From contig JBAMJV010007426.1 in the NCBI GenBank assembly GCA_037951105.1, forward strand, positions 1 to 64,000: 64,000 nt of DNA. Reading direction: 5' to 3'. The notes under the pieces were generated by a model. That model was given only the letters and a program-made list of their open reading frames with translations, searched no databases and was not told the DNA's origin. This DNA is from Echinarachnius parma (taxonomy: Eukaryota > Echinodermata > Echinoidea > Clypeasteroida > Echinarachniidae). Position numbers and translations under genes: made by a program. Shown here one piece after another: positions 11,978 through 24,200 of this stretch (position 1 is the first letter of the stretch; every line of letters begins with the position of its first letter).

Positions 11978-12816
11978 TTTCTAAATGCAAACACAGGAAT
12001 GTATGGGATACACAATACACATTCTATATACACAGCTGTACTTCCTGTCTATTCTACTCAAAATGTCTGCATTTATGAATGGGGCAATTATAATATTCCT
12101 GAGAAGTTCACTGCTGAACTAGATTCCTTCAATCTCGTGAGAAAAGAGTCACAGGAAGATAACTTCAACTGACCAGTGAATAGCCAACGCATCTGCACAG
12201 GCAACACTTAATATTCTGCTAAAATGAACTTGGGTGTTAAATACAACTATATCCCCCTCTTATTGTAAATAATTCGAAAAAGTATTGCATGTATTATATC
12301 ACACTGAAGGAGAAGAATGCTAAAAGGTGTAACATTTTGTTGGAATGCACAAAATATCAAATAATCAATATTTTCAACAGTATTTAATGAATGAGTGCAT
12401 TTGTGAGTAAGTGTGTATCAATGAATACGTAGTTATTTTTTGCATGGCCATGGTTGCATCTAATCTCTTAAAGTATAGTCTATAGCAGCTATTCATTGGT
12501 GTTAGCCTCTGTAAAACCAGGTAGACAAGACAACAGCCATCATGTTATACACACTAACAAACACTCATTTTGTGCACAGCTTCTCAACTTTGTACAGCAC
12601 AAAATTTTGGGAACCAAAGTCTGATCAAGAAAAGACATAAGAGGTGGAGAAACACACATGTAACTACAAATTAAATTACATACACTCTATGCCCTTCCCA
12701 AGTTTTAAAAAACATAAAATGTTTCAAACACAGGGAAACCGATGAGAAATATAATTAAAAAGAAGGCCTGGGGAAACCCTATTTTCTTTGTTCCATTTTC
12801 ATTGATAAAACATGAA

Positions 12817-12822
12817 TTTATT
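12817..12822 (-). promoter_or_regulatory. candidate HSPBAP1 polyadenylation signal
   Basis: TTTATT on the plus strand reads AATAAA on the minus strand, about 360 nt after the HSPBAP1 stop. It is the first canonical hexamer noticed downstream. No cleavage-site evidence is visible, so this is only a candidate. Confidence 0.35.
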
Positions 12823-12880
12823 ACACTATACATAACCAGTCATAAAAGTGTAGAAATACAGTCACTTAACAACCAATTAA

Positions 12881-12966
12881 CCCATTCAGGACGGACTGAT
12901 TTTGCTACAACACGTATTCTCCAGAGACCAAAGCCCAAATATTTTCGGGGACCAGTCCTGAACGGG
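12881..12966. mobile_element. 86-bp inverted-repeat element flanked by TTAA
   Basis: CCCATTCAGGAC at the left pairs with GTCCTGAACGGG at the right, and TTAA flanks both ends. A related single end (acccattcaggaccactt) is at about 30459. Confidence 0.6.
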
Positions 12967-13184
12967 TTAAAATGTCACCTCTCTCCTCTACCCCCTCCTC
13001 CAATCCACAGATCTATAAATACATGTACAGTAGTTGAAAAAAGACTCACAATTTTACGAGACAAGAAATGATGATGCAGAATTGATACCAAGCAAAGGTA
13101 TTCTTAGGAGGTATCAAGGTAAACATGTCCATTAACACCGAGATATTGATCTCGACATTTTCTCCTCTTGTCACTCTCTGACGT

Positions 13185-14222
13185 TCACTGCAATGAAATC
13201 TTCTCCGCTAATAGTTGCCTAACCGAGGTGATAACTTTCGGATGTGTCAGACATTCCACCAGCGTCGCCATGGATACGTCATTAAATAGTCCTCCACTCC
13301 GCAGCGCTGCGTCCTCTGGCAAATCTGCCTCTGATTCATGATCGCGTTTCAAATTAGACGAGGCATTAGCCCCATGTGATTCGGTTAGCGTGGCAACGGG
13401 CCCACGGGTGTCAACGACAGTTGCTAAATGGGCGGGAATACGAATCCGACTACCTGGAATCACAACCATAGATGTGTCTTTATTAACTAGCTTGCTCCAT
13501 TCCGACGGGCCCTGCTCCTGATTATTAGATGAGTATGCCTTTCTCTTTCTTGGGTTTGACATCTCATCTTTCCTCCCACCTTGAAGGTTATGTTCACTGC
13601 CCGTGGAAATAGAACTCTTGATTGCACTGCATTCGGTAGAGACTATCTGCTGGTGTTTGGAGTCATGACGGCTACCGAAAGTCTCAAAGTCATGTTTTGT
13701 TGCATGTTCTAGTTCATTCGATGTTCCTAATTCATGTTGTCTCAAACATTCAGGTTCATGAAAGGTCTCTGACTCATGTTGTCTAGAACATTTGGGTTCA
13801 TGAAAGGTCCTCAATGCATGTTGTCTTGCACACATGAGTTCATTGGAGGCCTCACAAAGTTTACCGCTCTCTCCTTTCCTAGTTTCCACAAGTACTTTTT
13901 CAACCTTAGTCTCATTTCGTCTGCCAGATCCCAGATTACAGGTGTTCTGCAATAGCTCACCGCTCCCTACACAAACTAACTTTGCTCCCCCATCCATTAG
14001 CCTAACCTCATCTACTACAGGACCTCCTCTTCCGATACCTTCTTGTTCCTCTTTTGTTTCAATGTTGTGTAAAGGTTCTACCCAAGGTACCCCTTCGCTC
14101 CTCTGGTCTACATGTACTTCACTGGCGTTGATCCTCGTTTGCGCAGAATTGTCCTGACAGCGTCTAACCGATTGTAGGGCCGAGTTCAGATACATCAGAT
14201 TGGTCCTTGAATCTGTCAACTC
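13185..14222 (-). CDS. HSPBAP1: HSPBAP1 exon 6 (last coding exon)
   Basis: Codes residues 383-727 and the stop. The acceptor is cttcctgaag at 14223; the isoleucine-rich open frame continuing upstream is an ATC microsatellite inside the intron and is not coding. It begins ELTDSRTNLMYLNSALQSVR, equivalent to human 'VEETSHAVNCCYLNAAVSAF', and ends MATLVECLTHPKVITSVRQL, equivalent to 'DLLDCLVNPQVTRIVAQLL', so the C-terminal helix is conserved. The 345 residues between and around these are mostly polar and disordered-looking, and longer than in vertebrates. A tandem repeat of about 14 residues (RQHxxxTFHEPxC type) occurs near residues 510-565. Confidence 0.9.
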   Translation of the reverse strand, partial: ELTDSRTNLMYLNSALQSVRRCQDNSAQTRINASEVHVDQRSEGVPWVEPLHNIETKEEQEGIGRGGPVVDEVRLMDGGAKLVCVGSGELLQNTCNLGSGRRNETKVEKVLVETRKGESGKLCEASNELMCARQHALRTFHEPKCSRQHESETFHEPECLRQHELGTSNELEHATKHDFETFGSRHDSKHQQIVSTECSAIKSSISTGSEHNLQGGRKDEMSNPRKRKAYSSNNQEQGPSEWSKLVNKDTSMVVIPGSRIRIPAHLATVVDTRGPVATLTESHGANASSNLKRDHESEADLPEDAALRSGGLFNDVSMATLVECLTHPKVITSVRQLLAEKISLQ

Positions 14223-14280
14223 CTTCAGGAAGAAAAAGAAAGAAGAAAATATCCATGACTCTATGACGATGATAATGGTA

Positions 14281-14348
<68 letters not shown>

Positions 14349-14827
14349 CAAAACAGTGATTTCTTTATTATAGCAAATTATTACAATTGCAAACGGACTT
14401 TGATTTTTGGGGTTCTTTACAAGAAAAAAACAGTAATAAAAATATTCTCTATTTGGCTTAAACTTGGTAAATTGAAATATAAAATTAAAAATGACATGTT
14501 TCTTTTTGTCTCATTACCTCCAACATACATCACCTTATTCCCCAGTAAGTTCAAGATTTTACCATTATAAATAGAGGTTTGGGTTTAATAATAGTAAAAC
14601 AAGGATGTGACGATATACTTTAAAAGGCTTCTTTGACGCATGTTACTTCAAATTGTGGATAATGACTTTATATAGAGAAACTACAGAAAATTGTCTAATT
14701 ATAGTTTATTACTTAGAAAAATATATAAATGCAAAGTTAAGCTTCTGTTTACAACCCAATTTTGTTTTTGTTGTATGTGTGCATGCGCGGTCTATTCACT
14801 TCCTGTTAGGGCTATAACTAAACAAGG

Positions 14828-14863
<36 letters not shown>

Positions 14864-15208
14864 AAAAATGGGAAACGGTAAAATTAGAATAAGATTGAAA
14901 GAATGAACTCTTCATACGCGATGTTTCTCCCGTGAGCTTGTAAAAAAAAAAAGTATTAAAAAAAGTATTGATTTATGTATTTTGTAGGCATTATTTAAAA
15001 AAAAAAGGAATGTGAGCAGATTTCCGGGGGAGGGTGGGGGGGGGGGGGGGGAGGGTGAGTGTGTACGGGGTGGGGAAGGGGGGATGAGAGAAGTAGCGTG
15101 TATTACTTCTTTTTATTTATTTTTTTAAATCTCCATTGTGTTTAATTTTTGTGAATTACACTTGATTTGTACACTTGAGATGTAAACTTGTATTATTTAA
15201 AATGTTAT

Positions 15209-15261
<53 letters not shown>

Positions 15262-18200
15262 ACGTGTGCCTGCATTTGTGTGTGTTGTGCCTATGTTCAT
15301 GTGTACATATGCGCATCTATGAACGTGCGTGTGTGTTTCAATTGAAGAGCGTACATAGTGTGAGGAAGGAGAAAGGGAGTCAATTAAAACAATGATTTAC
15401 CTCAGTTGGGTTCAGCCATCTCAATCTCTCATCGCTATTCTTCCTTTCTGCGTTTCCATTATCACTAGCATCATCGTCACACTCATCATCACTGGTATAA
15501 TGTAAGGAAGATGACATCAGGCCACATACGATGGTTCTTGTTATAGCCTCATCTACCCTACTTAGGTGGTCACTTTCCTGTTTATTAGAACAAATACAAA
15601 TATATATATATATTTAACATTAACAAAATAAGACCTATTTTAAACTTCAATCATTATTATTACTAGCGAAATCATCAGCATCACTGGTTATGTGAATATG
15701 TGAGGAAGATGACATCAGGCCATATACAGTGGTTCTTGTTAAAGCCTCATCAACCCTACTTACATGGTCACTTTTCTGGGTTTTAAAAAAATAAGAAAGA
15801 ATATTAAATGATATTAAAATAACTATGAGCCATCATTGTTGTTAATAACATCATCATCATCATCATCACAATAATAATAATAATAGTAGCAGCAAGCATG
15901 TATAAAGTGCCATCTATCTATTAACCTATTCCAAGGCACATAAGAGAGAATGAAAGAGACAGCGATAGTAGATAAATCAAACTTAAGTACCAATACAACA
16001 AACATTATTTAAATGTCAAATAGGTGTGACTTCAATTTACTGTCATCATCATCACTGGCTTCATGTAATGAGGATATTATCAGGACACACATGATGAGTT
16101 TGTTCCATGTCAGGCCATTTCAAACTTGGGGCTCATGATTAAGTGTCAAGACGCCCATCAGCATGGGCGTAAGAGAACATTTTTCTCGGGGGGGGGGGGG
16201 GGGGGAGGGCTGAAGTATTTTGCCTGAATAATTTCCCTCCCGACTTTCCACCTGATATGTTTGATATGTTTTTGATGGCATACATGTAGATAAAAAATAA
16301 CACAATTTTTGCCAGAATTTGAAACGTTTTTGCCCGAAAATAAGATGAGTTTGCCCTCATATGACATGGTTTGCCCTCATATGACATGGCTTTGCCCGAA
16401 TATGGCATGGTTTCGCCAGAATTTCAGGCACTTTTTGCCCCAATATAGCCTTTTTCAAAACTGCAGGGGGGCTGCAGCCCCCCAGCGCCCCCTGTCTCCT
16501 ACACCTATGCCATTCATGCCACAATACCTCCACAACACGTACATCTACATGAGATGGTAAAATGTTTCAGTTCAAAACTATCAGGATTGCACAGCCCGTA
16601 ATCTATCCCTCAGGGGGATGTTTCACAAATATTCTAAGTTGAACTTAACTCTAAGTTGGACCTAACAATTATGGAGAGCCATTTGTAGCCTTGGAATAAA
16701 ACATATTCAAAAGCTAAAAAAATACATGGCATTTGAAACTTCCAATACATTTTGTATCAATAACTTCAAGGCTCCTTGATAATAACAAATATAACTGATT
16801 TCAATCAAAATGTATGCCTTTTAGAAGAACTGTTAAAAGAATTTTACAAAGAAACCAATGGCTTTCCATAACAGTTTATAGTTAAGTGCTACTTTGACTC
16901 TTTGTGAAACACCCCCCCCCCAGGAGTTCTAATTAGTTGCTCAAATTACTCCACCATGCAGCGAAATAATTCAATCAAGAGTCTCTCTAGACTTCTAACA
17001 ATCCTGTAAAATTCACACCTGTGCATAATATTCAATTATGATATCACATTGCCACATTAATATAATGTGGCATATATTTTCAGGGCACTGTAAATTGTTA
17101 TGATAAAATATGGTTACCCAGAGAGAAAAAAAATTAGCAAGAAAATTGCAAAAAGGTTGATATCCATAAGAAAATAATTAATACAGTTTGTAATGATACA
17201 CTTTTGAAATTATTATCTAATATTTTGTTTCTTAGATTTATTATTATAAATATATTATCTAACATTTAATTTCTTAGATGTATTATTATAAATACATTAT
17301 CTAACATTTTGTTTCTTAGAATTAAAACACAATTTTTGAATATTTGAACTGTTTCATGTACGTTTAGAAATATCATCAACTTGGTTTCACTATTCTCTTT
17401 AAATCAGGAGAAGGACTTCAAGAAAGCTAGACTTTTGTCAATGCATAACATCTAAATGTGAATGAAATAATACTTAAAAGAGTTAGCACAAGAGCAGCAA
17501 CTGCACAGACTTTTCTCATCCAATCTGCTCATTAATATTCACATATGTGGATAAATTGCATCATTCAGCAACATTTGACCAATGAGCACTGCTTTGCCTG
17601 GTCTCACTCACTACACAGTATACGTATTTGCATCAACACAACACACCAATACTACGCACTTTATCTGATCATATGTACTGTTTATGCCTTTCCTTATTAC
17701 AGTGGATACTGCTATATGTCACTTCATCATTAATATCATATATATTGCATATGGGCAATTCCAGCCTCACAAACATTACAATTATGAAAAATTTCTTGAC
17801 TTTCCCGATCTACTGAAAGATGAACCTGTCCATTATGTAACTTTTACTTTGATTACAAAACAATGGCCAAGTGCAATATACACTACAAGTTTGATATTTC
17901 CTTTATTCATTATTTGGTTATACTACAAAATGTGTGCCGTCACGGACATTACATATTTTGCCAAAATATGTAATGGCCGTGACGGCACACATTTTGTGGA
18001 ATTACTGAAAAATGAATAAGACAAATGCTCTCAAACTTGAGTGTATATCTAACTCAACCATTGCTTTGTAATCCAAGTAAAAGTTACATAATGGACAGGT
18101 TCATCTTTCAGTAGTGGTATTGGAAAGTCAAGAAATGTTTCATATTTGTAATTGCCCACATCATTACCTGCCCAATTGGTATAGGAATTAAACACTAAAC

Positions 18201-21200
18201 GGAAGGAATTTAGTTGAGGGACATGCATGCAAATGAGAACAGGCCTTGTGGCTGCTTATGATAGTGTGGTGATCGTTCCTGCTGGTAAAAGGCTACGTAA
18301 AAGGCTAGTAGCAAGAATGCAAACAAAAGGCACTAAAGGTTGATTTTGAAAGAAAATAATTTATCAAAGTTGCAAATTACACATATTGCCTTTTTACTGA
18401 TTTTGTTTTATTGTGCATGGCTAGAAATGTAATGCATCATAATGTCAACAAGAAAAGCCTATAATACTTTCCCAGAAGAGAGCATTGTAGATATTGTTTA
18501 AAAAAAAAAACATGCATGTCACAAGAACTGAAGGCCAAATAAAGTTATTGAGAGTTAAACCATATACTAATAGCTACTGTACATGTATAATTTTCTTAAT
18601 TAGAAATTCTGAACAAGGTCACCCATACACACAGAGTCTTGTTTTACTTTGAATACTCCCATGAACAACTTTTGCGTCTCAATTGTTCATCAACCTCAGA
18701 AACTTAACAAAAGGACTAACATTTCAAGTATAATTGTTCTAGGAATTTTCTTTGTGTTCTGTCCTCTACGGTTGGCTCGATAAAAACACACAAACATACT
18801 CACGCACATACACACACATACAGAACTGTCCTCATAATAATCATCTACTTGCAATAACTAACACTCAATGTACTAATATTCACAATTTCATTTCTTGATT
18901 ATCCATTATATTTGCATGGAAATTGGAATGGAGTATTTCTTTTTGTTTGTTTTCTTTTTAAAGATGTAGTGCCAATTAGCATCATTGGGCCATGTGATTA
19001 TGTATACGTTTGCTTGTGCATTTAAAGTGACTGTACATTTGTGTGGGGTTATTTATTTTTAGAGTGTATTTTTGTACACATGCATTTTCTTTTTTTATGA
19101 AATATACAATCTCATGGAAACTGGGTCTTCTTCATCAGATAACTTTGGGGTCATCTTTAATTGACAACATTGGCTGTATTATCTGGAGGACAATTACATG
19201 TCCGTAACTGTAATTTTGCCGGGTTTCTTTGTTTTTTTAAAGAAAAAAGATCCAAATATACTTGCAAATGTTCAAGAATAAATTCTTTGAAAGCTCCCTT
19301 CAAGGTGTGCTTTCTTTTATATGTATTCACTGTAAACATTTATTTTGTCATCGATCCCATGTCTTTGATGTAGTGCCAATTAGCATCGTTGGGCGATGTG
19401 ATTAAGCTTAAACACATTTGCTTGTGCATTTAAAGGGGACCACCAGGCAAAGAACAACACATTATTATATGTTTTGGTACCGTTTTGTGATATCTAATAG
19501 ATACCCAACATTTTGCAAAGGGTTGTGTAATTCATAAACAAAGCACTTCATTTCCACCACTTACGGAACCACTGCTATTTCCTGGTTCCATACGGGCCAA
19601 CCATTTGCAAGTGCGCCAATGCTATTCACGCGTACGTTTGTAGACAATAGATTCCCGGGCGATTCGTTCGCTCTGCACACATTAGTCTTCGCAATTCAGA
19701 CCGCATGAAGGCATGCTTTAGAATGGTGATGCGTTTCCCAGTTATATATTTTTTTTCTGGAAACATATTTTTGTGAAATTGTTGATGGAATGGAATACTA
19801 AAGATGTTTACCTTTCTTTAATAAGAATATTATTTTGGGGTGGTGGTACCCTTTAAAGTGACTGTACATTTGTGTGGGGTTGTTTTAATAGTTTTTAAAG
19901 GCCAAGTTGAGTTTTGGTAATTTCCAAAGTGCCCCCCCAACATCGATTGTAACGGATTTGGTTGATTTCAATTCCATATGAAAGATCATCGAAAAAAACA
20001 TGGGAAATAATAATAATTTCCATTCAAATGCTCTAATTGTTGTGAAATTTGCTTTCAAAATATCATATAAAAGTGGTTGACGCCCGGGTATCACTTTTTA
20101 GAACCGCTAGTGCGAGGCACTAGCGTTCTATGTTCTCCTAATAAAAGACTGAAACCAAATATTTGTGTGCACGCTAATTGTGCTTAAAACTATACATATG
20201 ATACGGTACTTACCAGCAATTTACTCTCCAATATGTGATCCAACTACCGGGTGGATTAAGATTATGATTTTTCCTTCCATTCCGCAAAAAATCAGTGATA
20301 TATGCGCCTCATGGACCAGTCTCGCCGTGTGTTAGCGCGACTGTGAACGAAAGGCGAACGAATGCGAATGGGGCTTGCGAGTTGCGTCAACGGCAGTGTT
20401 GGAGTCATACTTCTATGGTTGCGATACATAATATACACGTACTACTGTATAGTATTACCGCACACAGTGACTGCACTACAGTCCCGTATTACCGCACACT
20501 GCACTATACAGTCCCGTATTAGGACCTACAACGCTAGTGCTTCGCGCCGAGTTAATTTGACACTTCGAGTTGTAACGGCTCTTTTTGAATGATAACAGGG
20601 GTTTTACTTTGTCGTTTGTAATTGTGTATACTTTTCGAGCATGGTGAAGTTATAACTATTAGTTTGTATCGTAATCGTGCAGGTTTTGGTTACTAAAGTT
20701 AAGTTTGACCAATACTCAACTATCCCTTTAAGTGTATTTTTTTAAACATGCATTTTCTTTTTATAAAATATGTAATCTCATGGAAACTGGGTCTTCTTTC
20801 ATCAGATAACTTTGGGGTCATCTTTAATTGACAACATTGGTTGTATTATCTGGAGGACAATTACATGTCCATAACTGTTATTTTGCCAGGTTTCTTTCTT
20901 TTTTTTTAAGAAAAAAGATCCAAATATACTTGCAAATGTTCAAGAATACATTCTTTGAAAGCTCCCTTCAAGGAGTGCTTTCTTTTATATGTATTCACTG
21001 TAAACATTTCACATGATAATTAGAGGCCTCTTAGATATAAAGGTCATTATATTTCCCAAACACTACAAGCTCTGATTCTGATCCGTCCAAAAAAAATATA
21101 AATACTACTTGCAAATATTCAAGAATTTATGTAAAGCTCTCTACAAGGTGCAACATATATATATTTATTCACTGTAAACAATTCAATTGAAGATACTGTC

Positions 21201-24200
21201 TGCCTTTTGCAAGTCTATTTTTAAAAAATACAAGATTATTGTCTTGTCAAAGACTCATTTATGGATCGCACAGTTGGGAGGAATGCTTCTGCCGATGTGT
21301 GAATTTTATAATCTTGGCCAACCATATCTCGGTTTCTCATGATTACAACCTATTTTTGCATATCATATGACCCTGTGAGCTTTGACCTCATGACCCCAAA
21401 ATCCAACCAGTTCATTGGCTTATCAAGATACATACATGTACCAAGTTTGATGGCAATGCATTACTTGAGATATTCCCAAGCATTTCCAAGATATCTTTCA
21501 TACAAGCTCTGTGACCTTTGACCTCATGACCCCAAATATTATCAGTCCATTTGCTCTTAATGATACATACAGGAACTAAGTTTGGGGCAATATTATCTTA
21601 ATTGAAGCAAATTCTTCTTCCTTCCCCCCCCCCCCCCCAAAAAAAAAAAAAAAAAAAATGTAATAATAATAATAAAATAAATAAATTAAAATTAAAATTA
21701 AAAAATAAAATAAATAAAAATAAATAAATAAATAAAATTACAAATAAAATCAAATTTATGGTGATGACAGAAGAGTGATAATCATACAGCCAAACTTATA
21801 ACAAATGTGCCCGTACACCCATGGTTAAAGTCCCATAGATATCAAATGCAAAGTTACTTTCTATAGTTCCCATATCATCAGGTATTATTTGTACCATTTT
21901 ATAAGTTTGTATGTTCCTATTTAATAATTATAGTCTCATTATGCCTGACTTTACCAAATCATTCAAAGACATGGGATCGATGACAAAATATAAACAAAAT
22001 TAAGGAATATTTCCTGATACAGAGGAACATGTACCTTGTTATGACGAGCACCTTGGGCCCAATGCCTGTTGGATTTATCTTGTTCTATCAGGTATATCTT
22101 TATATATCATGGTTATAAACACAATAAAATACAAGGAACTATGTCCAGTAAAGATGCCTTGTTACATCAAGTACCTCGTTATAACAGTTTTCTTTATAAA
22201 GATGTTCCACTGTAGCCAAATACTACTTCTGATATCATTGTGTATGCATGAATTCATTAATTACAGTTCACTTTCAAGTCATATTAATGTAACAATTAAG
22301 CACATTACAATTTTGTTTTGTAATCATTTATTTGGTTATTTGTAATTAATTAAAGGTGCACCTGTAAAGTGTCAGATATTGCCCAAAATGACATTTGAGA
22401 CTCCTGTACCAAAATCATTGTAAAATATGTATGAATGATGTGTGAAAGTTTCATTGAAAAGGAACACTGCTTTCCTGGTTGAAAAAGCGAAAATATGGCT
22501 TTTACAACAAATTACTGTATGACGTTCATGAGGTTTATGACCGTTCATTAACGCTCTTGAGCTGAATGATAGATATCGTCATATTAAAAAAATCTAACCC
22601 TATTTTATTCTTCTCTTACCATAAGCTAAACAACATGGTAGAAGAGAAACGAGGAAGCTGCAAGTACTTTTCGTGGAGTTAGACACTTTACAGGCATCCC
22701 TTTAAGGTCAATTTCCAATTTTTGGATAGAAATAAATAAAATGTTCACATTTATCCTAACATGTTTTAATTAGATGTGTTTTTATACATTCAGAATACAA
22801 ACAATATTTCTATAAAAATGTATATTTTAAAAATGCCTTTTGAATCAAAAGTCATCTCAATTTCTCGAAAACAAAATGATTATTACGTATCAAATGAAAA
22901 AGTTTCAATAAAGAATATATTTTTACATTTGCATTATACATGTACATGTATGATACAAACAAAACTAGCATTTACCATTTTGAAAACACCACTAATTATC
23001 TCCATGTATTTTCATGATTTAAAAATATGAAAACAAAAGGATTAATTTGACATTTATTCTGCCTCCTCTTATATGTTTTTACGTTAGTTTGTGCAAACAA
23101 AATGAATACTCTGACATCACTTCAACATATTTTTACAATATTGTTATCAACATGTAAGTACAATTTAACGATCACGTATGAAATGCCCTTGTGCTGATCA
23201 ACTGATATCAACAGATATTTGCCTGAAAGACATTTGAAAATGCTGATTATGGGCTAAAAAAAAAAAGTTGATAAACGCGTCAAGTGACTGTCAATGAATC
23301 CGATGTAAGACGAGGACAATCAACATAGCCGTGATTCATACTAATCAAATCTAAAGTCCTTGCAACTGTTGTAAGATGTCAAGTACCTATAAAAGCCTTG
23401 GTGGGATTAAATATGGATAAAGATGCATTGTAATGCTTTCTTCAAGTGTTTGGCAAATATTTGATTGAAAGAAATTATCACTTCAATACAAAAATACAGT
23501 TCTCCACATTATGTTTTTCGAAGTAATTTTATTGGAATGTTTTATCTTTCATCTTTTAGATGGGGCTGACGGGAAAAAAAATAAATATATTCTTGTTAAA
23601 TGTTCACTTTCATCCAAAGATGATTTCTTTTCCCTTCCAACACACCCCCCCCCCCCCTCCCAAGCCAAAAACAACATCAATTCACAAACACACATGACTG
23701 CAATTAATCTTTCCTGGGGGGTCTCAATGCCACCACATTTATTAAAGACTAGATATAACAACAGCATACAAGTGTTTTGTTTATTATCTTCTCGGCAATA
23801 TTTTCTTTTTTTTTCTTTCTTCTTCTTTTTTTTTCTTTCTTCTTCTTTTTTTTCTTCTTTCTTCTTCTTCTTTTTTTTTTTTGGGGGGGGGGGGGGGGAG
23901 GCTTCTTTTCAAGATTGCCTGAAATTGTTTATATTTTCATTTATTTCATTTCCAGTTTATTTCACTCATAAAAAATACAAAAATACAATTGAAACATGTA
24001 TAACGACAAAACACATACTACAATAATTTACATAATAGTAGTATAAAAAAGGGTACATTTTGAGTGGGTGGCGGCCAGAAAGAAAATAAATCCTTATAAA
24101 CGGCTGACCCTGGAATTATATTTTAAAATACTACAAATTTAAAAGATTAATTTTGTATAACTACAACATAGAAAGAAAGAAAAGAAAAAAAAAACAACAA

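Larger units (their letters stand above)
11978..13184. other. HSPBAP1 downstream flank / 3'UTR
   Basis: AT-rich, without another gene. The proximal part should be HSPBAP1 3'UTR up to a site near 12800 if the AATAAA there is used. It contains the small inverted-repeat element at 12881-12966. Confidence 0.5.
19367..21018. repeat. duplicated segment, copy 2, carrying two insertions
   Basis: Starts GATGTAGTGCCAATTAGCAT and ends GTATTCACTGTAAACATTT like copy 1. Insertions at 19434-19852 and 19899-20727 account for its greater length. A third partial copy of the 3' end (tacttgcaaatattcaagaa to tattcactgtaaaca) is at about 21090-21182. Confidence 0.78.

Noticed and set aside
14223..14351. Isoleucine-rich N-terminal extension continuing the open frame of HSPBAP1 exon 6 upstream
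   Set aside because: It is the ATG/GAT microsatellite and the intron 5 polypyrimidine tract translated; a good acceptor at 14223 and the correct phase place the exon start at 14222.
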